A DNA stretch of 64,000 nt from Chara braunii (Eukaryota; Streptophyta; Charophyceae; Charales; Characeae). The notes under the pieces are model-generated. The model was not told the DNA's origin. It made no database searches and saw only the letters and a program-made list of their open reading frames with translations. Each line of letters starts with the position of its first letter. Positions within the stretch are counted from its first letter, which is position 1. The stretch spans positions 181,579 to 245,578 of the forward strand of contig BFEA01000749.1 of the NCBI GenBank assembly GCA_003427395.1. Reading direction: 5' to 3'. Made by a program: the position numbers and the translations under genes. Below, in pieces: positions 45,230 to 59,138 of the stretch.

Positions 45230-45977
45230 GTAGGGCACAGCAGCGGTAGGGATGGTGGCTCTACTGTGGTAAGTCTTTGCCGGAGTGGGGTTGTGAAGGA
45301 TAGATGCATGGGGTTGATGGACTGCAACCAGCACTTGTAGGAGTTGGAGGCATTGGAACCATTGTTATGGTGATGTCGGCGGCTTGTCTGATGTTTACTG
45401 ACACCCGTGAATTCAGAGGTTTGTGAACGGACGAGGCCAGAACGACACTGGTCGGTGCTGGGGCGTGGTCGCGCTGCCCTGTAACCTGAGCTGTACGGGG
45501 GCAAGAGGCCTCGGAGAGAGATCTGGGGAGTTGTCGAGGGTGGAAGGCACTCCAGTGTCTGTTGGCAAGCTGATACTCGGACGACGTTGGTCGGAGCCGG
45601 GGTGAGTCGCTTTGCCCTGTAGCCCAGCAGGTGGGGGATTATTCTGGAGTGGGTCGTGGCACTCTGTTACCTAGCAGTTGGGGATGTGAGGCCTGGTAGA
45701 GACCGAGTATAGAGGACATGGGGGTTGAGGCAGGCTTAGGGTAGGCGGCCAAATAGCACGAAAGCATTTTGGTTCTAGGCTGTAAGCTTCTGTGGATTCA
45801 AGATACAAGGTAGTAGTTGCTCATGGTTTTCTAAATTCTCATGAATACTCTCAGTTAACTCTTACCCAAAGCAGGGTAATGGTTCCGACTCTTTACATGT
45901 TTTGTAAAAGTCCCTATGGGACGCTGGACCCGTTTTCCGGCACATGCTGCTCCCCACGAATAGATTGATCTAGATGT
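45230..45977 (+). mobile_element. Retroposon family R1, longer copy
   Basis: The start resembles 6310-6390 (GGTGGCTCTACTGTGG, GCCGGAGTG). The end (TATGGGACGCTGGACCCG to CCCCACGAATAGATTGATC) resembles 6640-6710, where a poly-A tail follows; here an N gap begins at the expected tail. A degenerate internal duplication (GGTCGGTGCTGGGGCG / GGTCGGAGCCGGGGTG, CTGCCCTGTAACC / TTGCCCTGTAGCC) lies at about 45450-45640. GGGTAATGG at about 45880 marks the family hairpin, decayed here. No protein is recognisable. Confidence 0.55.
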
Positions 45978-46681
45978 NNNNNNNNNNNNNNNNNNNNNNN
46001 NNNNNNNNNNNNNNNNNNNNNNNNNNNNNNNNNNNNNNNNNNNNNNNNNNNNNNNNNNNNNNNNNNNNNNNNNNNNNNNNNNNNNNNNNNNNNNNNNNNN
46101 NNNNNNNNNNNNNNNNNNNNNNNNNNNNNNNNNNNNNNNNNNNNNNNNNNNNNNNNNNNNNNNNNNNNNNNNNNNNNNNNNNNNNNNNNNNNNNNNNNNN
46201 NNNNNNNNNNNNNNNNNNNNNNNNNNNNNNNNNNNNNNNNNNNNNNNNNNNNNNNNNNNNNNNNNNNNNNNNNNNNNNNNNNNNNNNNNNNNNNNNNNNN
46301 NNNNNNNNNNNNNNNNNNNNNNNNNNNNNNNNNNNNNNNNNNNNNNNNNNNNNNNNNNNNNNNNNNNNNNNNNNNNNNNNNNNNNNNNNNNNNNNNNNNN
46401 NNNNNNNNNNNNNNNNNNNNNNNNNNNNNNNNNNNNNNNNNNNNNNNNNNNNNNNNNNNNNNNNNNNNNNNNNNNNNNNNNNNNNNNNNNNNNNNNNNNN
46501 NNNNNNNNNNNNNNNNNNNNNNNNNNNNNNNNNNNNNNNNNNNNNNNNNNNNNNNNNNNNNNNNNNNNNNNNNNNNNNNNNNNNNNNNNNNNNNNNNNNN
46601 NNNNNNNNNNNNNNNNNNNNNNNNNNNNNNNNNNNNNNNNNNNNNNNNNNNNNNNNNNNNNNNNNNNNNNNNNNNNNNNNN
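45978..46681. other. Assembly gap (N), 704 bp
   Basis: A run of N between the retroposon end and a (GA)n tract. The missing sequence probably includes a poly-A and more GA repeat. Confidence 0.99.

Positions 46682-46749
<68 letters not shown>
46682..46749. repeat. (GA)n microsatellite
   Basis: About 34 GA units border the gap. The true length is unknown. Confidence 0.95.
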
Positions 46750-46752
<3 letters not shown>

Positions 46753-46949
46753 GTGGTGAGAGAAGAAAGTCAGTGAGAGAGAGGAGAGCCAGTAGGATGC
46801 TGGGAGTCAGGTACTTAAACGTTGGGTGATGTCGGATCTGCAGAGCGGCGCAGTCCGCTGATTACCTGAACTCTCAATTTGTATAATATGACAATTCCTT
46901 GAAGTTACCCAAGCTACTTTGATTCTGTGTTCCAACTCGCTGGTGTGGT

Positions 46950-47345
46950 GTGAATCTTCTCGTGATAACAGGCGATTGGAACACTTCGTTAGATTTGCTG
47001 AACAGCTCCCAATTGGGGGATTGCCCAAGGGACAAACTCGCCCTGCTGGGCGTCACGGAGGAATTGGATCTGATTGATCCGTTCATATTATCCTACCCAA
47101 ATGACGAGGGTTTCACATGGTACTCAAGCTGTAGAGATTCGTCGGGTATCACGGAACGTAGATTGGACTTCCATCTTATCTCAGCAAATCTATGGGATAT
47201 GGTCGAGGAGGTCAAGGAAATTTCTCGCCCTCTATCGGACCATAAGCCAGTTCTGATCTCGCTCCTCCTATCCAGATCGGACCGTGGGAAAGGTCTATTT
47301 AGGTTCAATACCCAGAATCTCAAGGATCCTGGTTTGTTAGAATGA
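46950..47345 (+). pseudogene. LINE endonuclease (APE type), C-terminal part
   Basis: The frame reads VITGDWN (catalytic Asp/Asn of the APE fold), later RLDFHLIS and SDHKPV (the final catalytic Asp-His), in the spacing of L1-type endonucleases. These enzymes nick target DNA to prime reverse transcription. The N-terminal half is missing. The frame ends in TGA at 47343 and then continues in the same frame into the linker (KKLRDTRPSYNS), so that stop is a point change. Confidence 0.8.
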
Positions 47346-47366
47346 ATTGAAAAAAATTCGAAGAAA

Positions 47367-48760
47367 TTGAGGGACACCCGCCCCTCTTACAACTCTCTTG
47401 ATCAATGGTGGGATTCGGGCACTAAGATTTTCTCCAATCTTCTAAACGCCTTTTCTAGAATCCTGGCAAATAACAAGAGCCGAAGTGAACATAAATTGCA
47501 GAAAGGGATTGAGTACGAGGAAGCTAGGATGCGAGAGCATCCAGTGTCTAAGATTGTTTGGGGCGAAAAACGTGTTCGTCTCTTATCGGAGTGGAACCAC
47601 ATGCAACAGCAGAAATCAGAGATCTGGTCGGAACGGTTGAGAGTGAAAGGCCTAGTAGTAAATGATCGTATGACGAAAGAATCCTTTCATAAGCTCTTAC
47701 CTTCTCGGGTTAGGGTTTCAATGAAAGAACTTATGCATCCCTTTGACATAGATGGCCCTAGAGCCAAGCAGCTAATTGAATTATGCGATTATGCTACAGC
47801 CTACTTCAGAGATATCCTAACGTTTAGAACTCAAGGAACCAATGTTATCGCCTTGTTATCAGAGAGGAACTCCCACTGGAACAAATACTACAACGAGGAT
47901 GTCCCCCATTGGGAGATTGAACCTGGATCGACCGGTGACCTCTATAAAAGTTTTCCACGCCCTTCGTTCGATGTCAAAAGGCAAAGCCCCTGGGAACGAT
48001 GACCTTCCTGTAGAACTGTATCTTATCATTGGGGATGAAATAGGAGATTCGTTGGTGGAAATTTACAATGATGTGTTAACAGGTGGACGTTTGTCGATGA
48101 ATATGTGCCAAGGTGTCATTTCTTTGTTATTCAAAAAAGGAGACAGAGCCCAAATAAGAAATTGGCGCCCTATTTCTATTTTGAACGTATCATACAAACT
48201 CTTGGCAAAAGTGCTAGCAAGACGCCTTGGTAAGTACCTTCCAGATCTGGTCGTGTCAGACCAAGCGGCCTTTATCCAAGGATGCTCCATTTTTGACAAT
48301 ATTGTTACAACAGTAGAGTTATTGGAGATCATTCAATCGGAACAGTTAAACCTCTCAGTTCTTCTGCTTGATTTGGAAAAAGCGTACGACTGGGTAAATG
48401 TACATGTTGACCACATGAAAGTGGATGGACTTTGGGGATAACTTTTGCACTTGGATGAAGGGTCTGTGTACACTGTTCACAGTGGTCGTTATCAGGAATG
48501 GTAGACTGTCACAAAACTTTTCTCTGACACAATCCTTGAGGCAGGGTTGTCCGTTGGCGCCCCTCCTGCTTGCCCTTCAAATGGAAGGATTGCTTAATAA
48601 TATCCGAGCTAATCTCGAAATCATAGGAATGTCAATAAGTAAATCTGAGTACGAAGACAAGGCGCTTGCAGACGATTTGTTTGAAGTAATTGAAAACTTC
48701 GCTCTCCAAGCATACCTGGATGAATATTCCACTCTGTCAGAAACATCTGTAAACTGACAC
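47367..48760 (+). pseudogene. LINE reverse transcriptase, decayed
   Basis: A 212-codon linker frame (47367-48002) is followed, after a shift near 47930, by RT motifs: KAPGNDDLPVELY (about 47981-48020), ISLLFKKGD and NWRPISILNVSYKLLAK (about 48117-48210), LLLDLEKAYDWV (about 48362-48397, first catalytic Asp), then after another shift LRQGCPLAPLL (about 48535-48567) and LADDLF (about 48664-48681). The last corresponds to the usual YADD box with Tyr replaced by Leu. The family copies the element's RNA at the nicked target. Two frameshifts and stops at 48441 and 48757 make it inactive. Confidence 0.88.
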
Positions 48761-48804
48761 AAATCTCTCTATTTCTTGCATGAGAATTTTCGACCGATAG
48801 TGGA

Positions 48805-50740
48805 GTGGGGCATGAAAAGACTTCAAGCCCCGGAATCGAAATGCGCCTAGGGGTTCAAATTGCCCTAGAAGATTGCTCCGACAATCAAAATGAAATCTTG
48901 TTACAAAAGGCCCTTCATAGGGTGGTCACATGGGGAAAAGCCCCCCACCTATCTCTCTTTGGGAGGGCGACGGTTGTTAATGGCGCCCTTTTTGCCTTGC
49001 TTTGGTTTGTTGGTACAGTCCGCCAATTTGGGAATCATTTATACTCATACGTTAGAAGAAGAGTGACTAAATTTATTTGGAAGTCATTCTCATAAGAATC
49101 CAAAGGTTTTCTTTCAAGAGTTGCTTGGGAGATGCTCTGCCTTCCCCGAGAGGAAGGAGGCTTGGGCATAAAAAACTCAACTAAACAAAACGAATCATTA
49201 CTGGCTAGATGGATAACAAAAGTCATCGTGGATCCCCAAGAGCAACACTGGATTCTTCTTGCAGAACAAAATTTGGCAACAAAATAGAATTTAAGCCTAT
49301 CAGCCGATGTCTGGACATGCCTCATGCTTCCCTCATATCAACACAGACAGGTGAAATCACCCTTCTGGAGTGCGGTGATTAAGGCATGGAGGAAACTCAA
49401 ACCAGATTCTTGGGTTGAGCCAGTTACCAAAGCAGAAGTATTACTACAACCGCTGTTTGAAAATCCAAAAATCAAACGTTCGAATGGAAACTGGTTCCAA
49501 GCAGACTCTACTACGACAAGTTTTGGTCGTTCCTGGATCGAAAAAGGAGTGGTGAGATTAAGTGATATTTGGGATGAATTGACAGGCTTACGGAAAACCG
49601 CACGAGCCCTCCTATCCACCTTAGGGGCAGTTTGGTTTTTGCAAGACCGCAGAGATGCTATCATTTCGACTATTCAGGAGAAATGGAAGGATCTATTGTT
49701 TCCTGTAACAACAGACCCTCCGGGAACCTGGTATACCAACCAGTCACCAGACAAGACAAAACTGTGGAAACTTTTGACAATTGAAAGAGAAGGTAAACGT
49801 ACTTTTCAGGCCTGGGACTGTATGTCGGACAACGTGCTCATCTGAAACGAAGAGGTAACTCAACCAGAGTATTGGAACACCATTGTGTCAGGTAAGGGTG
49901 ATCGAACATATTGACCTTGATGACTCATTGAAATGCACAGTTTTTGTAGGGGCAAAACCGCTCACACAACTGAAGATAGATCCAACAATGTGGGAATGGA
50001 GAACTAGAGGCCAAGGAGGTCAAAATGTTTCGTTGATTGATTACTCTCTTCAGCTGGGATACATACTCACCCCCCCCCCAAAACAGCCTTTGGTGGTTGC
50101 TGGAAACCCGTGGGCCCAGCTAATGGAGATGGATCTTGAAAGTATTGAAACCAACTTGCTGCGCTGTTGGAAGCAACTCAAAGAATTAGCCAGCCAAAGA
50201 CATGCCTCGATACTGTAGCTAGTCTCTCTGGTGGCAACACCATCGGCAGTATGGGCTGCTGAACATGGAGTAAGGTTAGATATGTGCTGCAAACGCTGCC
50301 AGTGATTTGTGGTGGGATTGTCCGGCTTCTAGCCGTATTTGGCTTTGGATTATCAAGCAATGGGATCGTATCTCAGGCTCCCCATTTCAATGGTCCAAAA
50401 TATGGACTTTGCTAGGGGGAGTCCCCGATCATTTGTGTATCTCCAAGGGATGGGGATATGTAGCCCAGTCTATGAGGGCAGTGGGCTTCTATGTTATTCG
50501 GTCGAGCAGAAACACCTGTCTTTGAGGGTCAGAAATGGTCTGAAAAACAGATTTGGTCAACCTTCGTCTCACAATTTTTTTACTTTTTTTTTTGGCACTC
50601 ACGGGGAATGCTGAAGGCGGTAACTACGATGGAACGGCAGGGGCACGAACGGCCGCGTCCCGGAAATTTGAGACTAGCCCTGCAGGCAAATTGGAGGAGA
50701 AAAGGTGGAGAAACCACATCAGACAGGCATGACATGGCTT
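48805..50740 (+). pseudogene. LINE C-terminal region with Cys motif
   Basis: The text from LGVQIALEDCSDNQN through SLFGRATVVNGALF and EEGGLGIKN (about 48830-49180) is typical of the thumb and connection after LINE reverse transcriptases. Later, CCKRC, WWDCPASSRIWLWIIKQW and the following Trp-rich text (about 50283-50370) match the zinc-binding motif seen at the end of plant L1-like proteins, with its His not found. The region is split over at least five frames. Confidence 0.7.
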
Positions 50741-51249
50741 AGACAGACATGGCCTTCATAGCGCCTTGACCACCATTGTAGACGGTAAGCTAGTTTTAGA
50801 CCCCTGGTTATTTTCTGCTTAGTTTAGAGGGAGGCAGTAGGCTGGTAGAGGGAACAGTAGGCGGAGGGAGTGCACCTGGTCGGTTGTTTTGGAGCCTTTG
50901 CTCCCCACCATATTTAGGTGGTTCAGGTTACTGTTTCAATGATTAGTTTAGGACATATAGTTTTGAATTCAGTAGGGTTTGTGTTCGGTCTTTCGAGGCC
51001 TTCGTGGCTATTCTTCTTGAGCTTTCTTATCGTGGTTTGTGTTTGGCTTTTAGAGGTCTTGGTGGCTATTTTTCTTTTTCCCAGGGTTGGGACTAGTCAG
51101 GGCAGGGGTTCAGATTTGACCATTCTGCTACTAGACCGCAGTATCCCAAGGCCTGCACCTAAGCTGGGTAATGGTCCCAGTATTGTTTTTCCTTTCATAA
51201 AAAAAAAAAAAGAATTCTGAGGTCCCCGGCCTCAGATACAATTTATAAT

Positions 51250-51312
51250 GGATCAGAGTGTCTGTTCTGTAGTTCAACAGGTGATGGGTGTACCCACTGA
51301 GCTAGCCCATTG
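51250..51312 (-). mobile_element. tRNA-related SINE head
   Basis: On the minus strand, TAGCTCAGTGGG is a perfect A box, followed by TACACCCATCACCTGTTGAA and CTACAGAACAGACAC, as in the other two copies. The B box has degenerated. It lies about 40 bp after the LINE tail. GAGGTCCCCGGCCTCAG at about 51217 is a GAGG...CCTC palindromic phrase also seen at 36030. Confidence 0.6.
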
Positions 51313-51319
51313 GTGGTCC

Positions 51320-53555
51320 TGGAGTTTCAAGAAGCGTTGAAATGTCTCACTCACATCCGTCGCCCATTTTCATGGGTTCGTCATTAGGAGGCCGTGAACG
51401 GCAACGCTCCCCGTTTTCAAGGATGTTCAAGGACATTGGAACTAGCCCCTCTCTGTACTATACTACGGTAGTCTCCAAACGTGTGGAGCAGCGTGTATTT
51501 CCCGCACGAGGGTGGGAACATACAGGTGCTTGACCTCTTTCACATTGGGTGAGTGGTGGAGCGAGGGCCCGGGAGAGTGTTGGAAGCGCAAGGGACCGGC
51601 CGATTACCACTCTCTTGAGAAGAAGGGAGGCACGCCGGTTATTGTGGGCGGCTGCATGGACTGGTTGTCACCGCGCTGCCAGCAATCTCGGTGGGTGGGG
51701 AACAACCGAAAGAACGCCGACGAGGATAGTCGAGAAACGCTGGAGCGGGAGCAGAGGAGAAGCATCCAGTGATCCAACGCTTTGCAGCACCTACGGGAAA
51801 GGTGCAGTCGTCAGCTCCGGAAAGCAGGCAAGGAGCTGTTGACCAGCAGGAGAGAGAGGGACAAACTTGAGGTGTATTTTGACTCCAGGAAGGAGGAAAC
51901 CCGCGATGAAGAAGGCTTCGAACGAGTAAAATCGACGGAAGAGGGAGAACGGGGGGGATAGGGAGGAGTGGTAGGGGCCTGTTGACGGCCTCGAGTTTGG
52001 AAGCATCAGAGTCAGCTTGGATTGGACGCGAACGTGCAGTTGAGGCTGGTTGGGGGGAGGAGGAGGAGGAGGACGAGGAGTGACGTCAGGCTTCCAGGAG
52101 TACCAGAGAAGGACCCCGACAGGAACAGGTTCATTTTTATTGTTGCATCTCTTCTGCCCCCCCGGCCCCCCCCCCCTTCTTATTAATTGTACCTCTACTC
52201 TCTCTCTCTCCACTCTCTCTCTGTCTCTCCTGTCTCTATCTGTCTCTGTCTCTCCTGTCTCTATCTGTCTCTGTCTCTATCAGTCTCTCTCTCTCCCCCA
52301 CTGTCCCATCTCTGTCTCGTGGAATTTGAACTCATGGTCTGTTTATTGATATTCGCATGTGTGTGCCATTCACCCACATGGGTTGGGTTATCCTTGTTCT
52401 CTTACGCTTCTAGTGCCTTCTCATGTCTGGGCTCCATGACCTCTTAGTCGATGGCAGGTCTGTCGTGTCTTTGGTGTCTGGGCAGCGAATTACGAATTTG
52501 TGGCTGAAGACTTTGCAGATCCAACGGCTGCGGTCTTCTCCCTTCTTGAATTTGAGGTCATCTATATGTATCTGGCCTGAAAATCGATCTTAATACGGAT
52601 AGAATGACCCCGCGGTTTGTTCGAGGTACGGCGATATACGTTGTTCTGCCCTTGTGAGATTCTGCCGTCTGTCGCTGCCTCTCTCCCACCAAGTTTACTT
52701 CTTTCCTGCGTCTGTTAAAGGTATGCTTTTTGCCCTGTTTCGCTTACGAGCTGTGTACGTAAGGGTAATCCTCACGATAGCAGTCTTTCGACTGAATCTG
52801 GATATGATTGAGTTCAGATGCATACAGGGAAGTTTCAGTGTGAGTATGCTGAGGGGATGATGTAACCATCGAACTTGCCATGCCTCCTCTCTCCTCTCCT
52901 CTCCACCACGTGTCATACATTTTTTTGTTCTTAAATTTTCGTTCGCGGCGAAGTCCCGTTCCAGGTACGCGGTGAAATCCTGCACTTTGCTGACGTTGAC
53001 GCTGTTGCCAACACAGAGTGGCAAGCCCATCCTATGTTGCATTTTCCTTTGACGAAAACAATGATGGCCTATCCGATTCCTCGAGCTGCCAACTCCCAAA
53101 TTCGCGCGCTGATCGTTCCGAGCGCGCCCCGCACCATGTGCGCTTTCTGCATCATCAAGATTCTTTTAGATTCCTTGAGATCCTGGTATGTTTTCATGTA
53201 TGTGTTTTCCCGCCTTTCCCTCCTATGCTCTTCATTCATTCTTGCGTTCTTCCCTTCTCTCTTCCTTCCCTCTTCCTTCTGTCTTCCTTCTCTGTTCCTT
53301 CTCGTCCCTTCTCCTTTTTTCTCTCTTGGCCGTTGCTCGTCACTACTCTCTGTTCTCCTTCTTTTTCCTCCTTTGCCCTCCATCTCTCTCGTTCTTGCGT
53401 TCTCCCCTTCTCTCGCTTCTTTCTTCTGCCCCCTTCTTCTCACCATTTTCTGTCTTCCCTTCTCTTCCCTTCTCAATGCCCTTCTCACCAAGTATTTGAA
53501 AGGGCGAAAGCCTTGAGATATCATCATTGAATTGACCGCCCCAGGTATTCAGAAA
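51320..53555. other. No recognisable gene; CT-rich tract
   Basis: A (CT)n-rich tract with CTGTCTCTATCTGTCTCTGT units lies at about 52190-52310 and a poly-C at about 52160-52177. Pyrimidine-rich text fills 53210-53500, giving long but low-complexity frames on both strands. I see no family motif. Confidence 0.45.
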
Positions 53556-53628
53556 TTTGATAGCATCTGGATTCGAACTCGGGTCTGTATTTCAACAGTT
53601 CATGGGTGTACTCACTGAGGTGGGCCCA
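53556..53628 (-). mobile_element. tRNA-related SINE head
   Basis: On the minus strand, CCACCTCAGTGAG (A-box-like), TACACCCATGAACTGTTGAA, TACAGACC and a perfect B box GAGTTCGAATCC follow with tRNA-like spacing. It matches the copies at 41222-41300 and 51250-51312. Confidence 0.7.
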
Positions 53629-55552
<1,924 letters not shown>

Positions 55553-55921
55553 ATTTGCCTTTACATCCTCATGTGTTGCGGCCATTGCAGCCAACCGGTC
55601 TTCACGATCGGGATGCCCTGCAATATTGGCATGCCGGTAGGTATGCTGAAGAATAGGAATGACACGTCGACACTAAATACGCGCGAGTGTCTGCTTGCCT
55701 TGAATTATCTCTCGTTTCTGCCTTCGTTATTGTAATTGTTATCCTAGTACAGGATTACTTCAGTGAGTGTTTCCTGCTTTGAATTCCAAGTACCCTTTAG
55801 CTATATGGCCTTGGGTGGTTACTTTTCATATCTGATTTGCTCAATTCTCGTGACTTTTAGTTAGGACGCTGAAATTTTCGTTTTCTTTTTACAGGTTCTG
55901 TTTGCGCTCTTGATTTGTTAC
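55553..55921. other. No recognisable feature
   Basis: Nothing recognisable lies between the minisatellite and the MITE. Confidence 0.5.
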
Positions 55922-56052
55922 TCGGGGCATACTCGGACTAGGACTTTCGTGGATGTATATGACCGTGTTCCGACCAGGCCTGGATGCACCTGACCACAGT
56001 TACGTCCACAGAGAAGTTGAAAAAGTCCTACCGGTCGTGTGGGTATGCCCTC
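55922..56052. mobile_element. MITE family 1, copy d
   Basis: The left end GGGGCATACTCGGACTAGG and right end (complemented) GAGGGCATACCCACACGACC, both followed inward by GGACTTT, frame 131 bp. The interior holds GACCAGGCCTGGATGCACCT and related text. Confidence 0.75.
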
Positions 56053-57446
56053 CGTAATTACGTGTAAAATTCAGTCATAACACAGGCACTGAAATTTTCG
56101 TTTGTTTTTGAACTTTTTGAATGTTCAGTAGCACTGACGGAAGGATGAACTTAAATTTCACCTTTTTTTTTAATGCTTTTATTCCGATAATCTCCGACGG
56201 AAATTCTCACTAAAATATCCCGTCATACTCGTCATTGTGCAACACGGCTGCCTGCGCATCCGTCAGTATCAGGGTTTCCTAAATTGGTGGCGTGTACTGT
56301 ACGCGTTAAGCTTCACCGCTCCACTTCAGTTCCCCGCTTGGACGCATGTCAGTATCAGGGTTTCCTAATTGGGAAACGTAGGGCCACTCTGCCTTGAACC
56401 AGGAACACCGGGGCTGCTTTCCCTCGCCTACTTGTTCCTCACTCCCTCTTGCTTTCTTTCTGCCTCCTCCATCGATCGCTCTTCTCTTCCTTTTTACCGG
56501 ACCATTTCTTAGATTATGCGTGTCGCCCGTAATTGCGCAGTGGGCATGCTAAGTCATTAATTGATCTTCTTTGTATCGTTCAAAGAGACGTCCGAAACGA
56601 AGCAGAAAAGCGGCCCATTAAAAGGTCGAAAACAGGAAAAAAAGTTTTAAAGAGGTAAAGAAAAGAGAAGTAGCCTGTCTGAGTAGCAGGAACTCAATTT
56701 GGTCGGACGACGTCGTCCTTCGAAATCCTACCGTCTGCCCCCGAATACTACGCACCTGCATCATGACTCTATCGGGGCGGAAAGATAGCTCTTATACCCT
56801 TACGACGAGGGTACGTTTCGTTTGAGAGAAGACCGTCGCTGTCCATTGGTACTCGTTGGACTTCCTCCGTCGCTTCGAGCTATGGCTCACCTACACGTAC
56901 TCTCCTCTCTCCCCTCCTTTTCCTCTCCTAGTCGTTCTCGTCTCGGCTGATTCCCCTATCCTTTCTCTCCATAGGGCAACAGCGCATCCTTTTTTTCCTC
57001 CCCCCCCCCCCCCTTCTCCCTTCTTCCTCACTCCCCCTCCGGCCCCCCTTCTTTACCCAACCCTCCACAACCGCCCTAGTGCACTGATATGTTATCTGAT
57101 ACGTCCATCTCTCCTCTTTTCTGCTGTTCCTTCCAGTATGTATTGAATTGAGAGTTGCCTGTCCCCGTTATGAATACGCGATTATGCGCCTACCATACGA
57201 CTCAGTAGTTGAACATGCTTTCTCTAGTTTCCTTCGATCATACTACTCCCTCTCTCTCTCTCTGTGCCACACGGTTGGTCTCCGTTTGTTTTTCTCTCGC
57301 TTTTTCCTTCGTCCATCTCTTTTTCCTTCCGCCTTCCGTTTACTTGTCTGCCACGTTGTCGCGTTGTCCTCACGGGTTCTTCCCACGTAGAATCATGATT
57401 GGCGTGCGGTGGGAATCGTGCTGGCCGTTACAACGGTGTTGTCGCC

Positions 57447-57448
<2 letters not shown>
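56053..57448. other. No recognisable gene
   Basis: The phrase GTCAGTATCAGGGTTTCCTAA occurs twice (about 56261 and 56348), an 87-bp direct duplication. A poly-C tract lies at about 57001-57013. Frames are short and unrecognised. Confidence 0.45.
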
Positions 57449-57539
<91 letters not shown>

Positions 57540-57540
57540 N

Positions 57541-57611
<71 letters not shown>
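57449..57611. repeat. Compound (GT)n(GA)n microsatellite
   Basis: About 18 GT units change directly into about 64 GA units, with one N at 57540. Confidence 0.97.
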
Positions 57612-57615
<4 letters not shown>

Positions 57616-57909
57616 TGAACCTTGCACATAGTCAGCATTTGTAGCTTACGTCTTTAGCATGCCATGACCGTGTACAATACAGACAGGACGTAGTGCATTT
57701 TATAAACTTCGTGTTGGTGGAATAGTTTCATGGAACAGAGGTGATCTCTGATCACACATGCAACATCTGCCATCATCACTTCCTTTTTCAATGCATGATT
57801 GAGGCTCCCACTTGCTGGTGAACTGAATGCTCTCCCCTGTTTTCAATGCCTCGCAAAGGATCGAGTTAATTGCCCCTTTGTGTGCGGTGCGCTATGCTTG
57901 TGCAGGTAA

Positions 57910-58583
57910 ATGGCTGTGTTATCAAGGGCATGTGTTCGGTTACGAAGAAAGGCCAAGCGGGGCATGATGTCTCCTGCTTGCCTACTTGCTGTCCATCTAC
58001 TGCTGCTTGTCCTTCAGAAGACTACTGCTCTGCCAGAGCTTACATGCCGTTTCAATCAACACTTCCTTTCTGTGACAGGAGAGAAGGGCAATCCGAACAA
58101 CGATCCAGACTGTCAATTCCAGGTTATTGATAACGAATTTCTGGATGTTATTGGCTCCACGCCTAAGCTTCTGGATGTTGGGCAGGCCAGGGCTTCGCAG
58201 GGACCAGTGTATTCGCGGGAGGATAATATGATATATTACACAACAAAGAGAGATCCTGGTGGATGGAGCACAAGGATTGAGAAAATAAAGTTTAAAACGT
58301 TTCAAGCAGGTGAAACTCCCAATGAGCCGGAGACCTTTGCCGATGGTTCGCCGATTGCAACAGGATTGGCTATGCATCCAAACGGGAGCCTGTTGGCAGC
58401 CTTTCAAGGTGTCGGGGGCTCAAAACCGACCGTTGGGCAAATAGCACTGTATAATTTGACAGCTGCGACGGGACAATTTAACCCTTTTGCGGACAATTTC
58501 TGTGGGAGTCCTTTCAACAGTCCACATGACCTTGTGGTTACTCAAGGTGGAGAGGTGTACTTCACTGATCCTGCATATGCTTA
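57910..58583 (+). CDS. SMP-30/gluconolactonase-like lactonohydrolase, exon 1
   Basis: The frame opens at ATG 57910 (context GTAAATGG). The first 18 residues are Arg/Lys-rich; a second start at residues 19-20 (MM) begins a typical signal peptide (SPACLLAVHLLLLVLQKTTA). After it come FQVIDNEFLDVIG, a strand-rich stretch and SPHDLVVTQGGEVYFTDPAY, which corresponds to the SxNDLVxxxDGxxYFTDPxYG metal-site region of the SMP-30/gluconolactonase/LRE superfamily, six-bladed propellers that hydrolyse lactones or related esters using a divalent metal. His replaces the usual Asn before Asp. The product is predicted secreted or vacuolar. I place the donor at 58584 (TTA|GTAGGT), just before an in-frame stop, because exon 2 then continues the domain in frame. 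An upstream exon cannot be excluded: CTTGTGCAG lies just before the start. Confidence 0.82.
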
Positions 58584-59138
58584 GTAGGTTCCTTTCTCCA
58601 CTGTAATCCCTTATTGGCTCCCCATACTCTCTTGAGCTCCCCCCCCCCCCTCCACCCCCTTGTTGTTGCTTCCTTCATCACCTGAAGTGTTACTATTTAT
58701 GTCAGCTCCAATCCTATCACATGGCACCCTCGGGTCAGGCATGAGCTCATGCCAGGGACCGTTGTGTGAACGCCAGCAGTAAGTGACCAAGTGTGCGAAG
58801 TGAAGTCCTATCTGTGCATGTTAGATCCAGTATGAGTGCAGCCTTAAAACAGTTGTGAACGTAGGCAGGGACCTGTGAAGAGAGGGTTTTAGGGAAACGT
58901 TACTTCAGCAGAGCTCATCATGCTGCCCTTGACTGGGCTTCATTGTTCTCTTGTTTTTGTCTTGTTCTGATCCTTCCTCGTTGTTTTGCTGTTGCTGGGT
59001 TTCGAAGATTCACACGCTTTACTAGATTTGGTTATGATATTATACTCAATTGTTTGAAATTATATGAAACTAACATTGGTGCCTGTGTGGTCTCAACGCT
59101 AACTGTCACATATGTGCCTTTGACTGGTTTATGCGCAG
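58584..59138 (+). other. Intron of the SMP-30-like gene (inferred)
   Basis: It runs from GTAGGT to TTTATGCGCAG, 555 bp, interrupting a codon after its second base. It contains a poly-C run near 58640 and a perfect 16-bp palindrome GGCATGAGCTCATGCC at 58738-58753. Confidence 0.75.

Larger units (their letters stand above)
46860..51212 (+). mobile_element. L1-like LINE, 5'-truncated and decayed
   Basis: In order along the + strand are the C-terminal part of an endonuclease, a linker, a reverse transcriptase, a C-terminal Cys region, about 600 bp of untranslated sequence and a 12-A tail (51200-51211). A hairpin CTGGG-TAATGGT-CCCAG lies at about 51163-51179, shortly before the tail. The 5' end begins inside the endonuclease next to GA repeats, as expected from incomplete reverse transcription. 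Stops and shifts break the frame at least eight times. Exact limits are approximate. Confidence 0.8.

Noticed and set aside
45974-46759. A 261-codon frame ending in Glu-Arg repeats
   Set aside because: It spans the 704-bp N gap and a (GA)n microsatellite.
53018-53530. Frames of 150-170 codons in all directions
   Set aside because: Pyrimidine-rich low complexity; similar length on both strands indicates stop depletion rather than coding.
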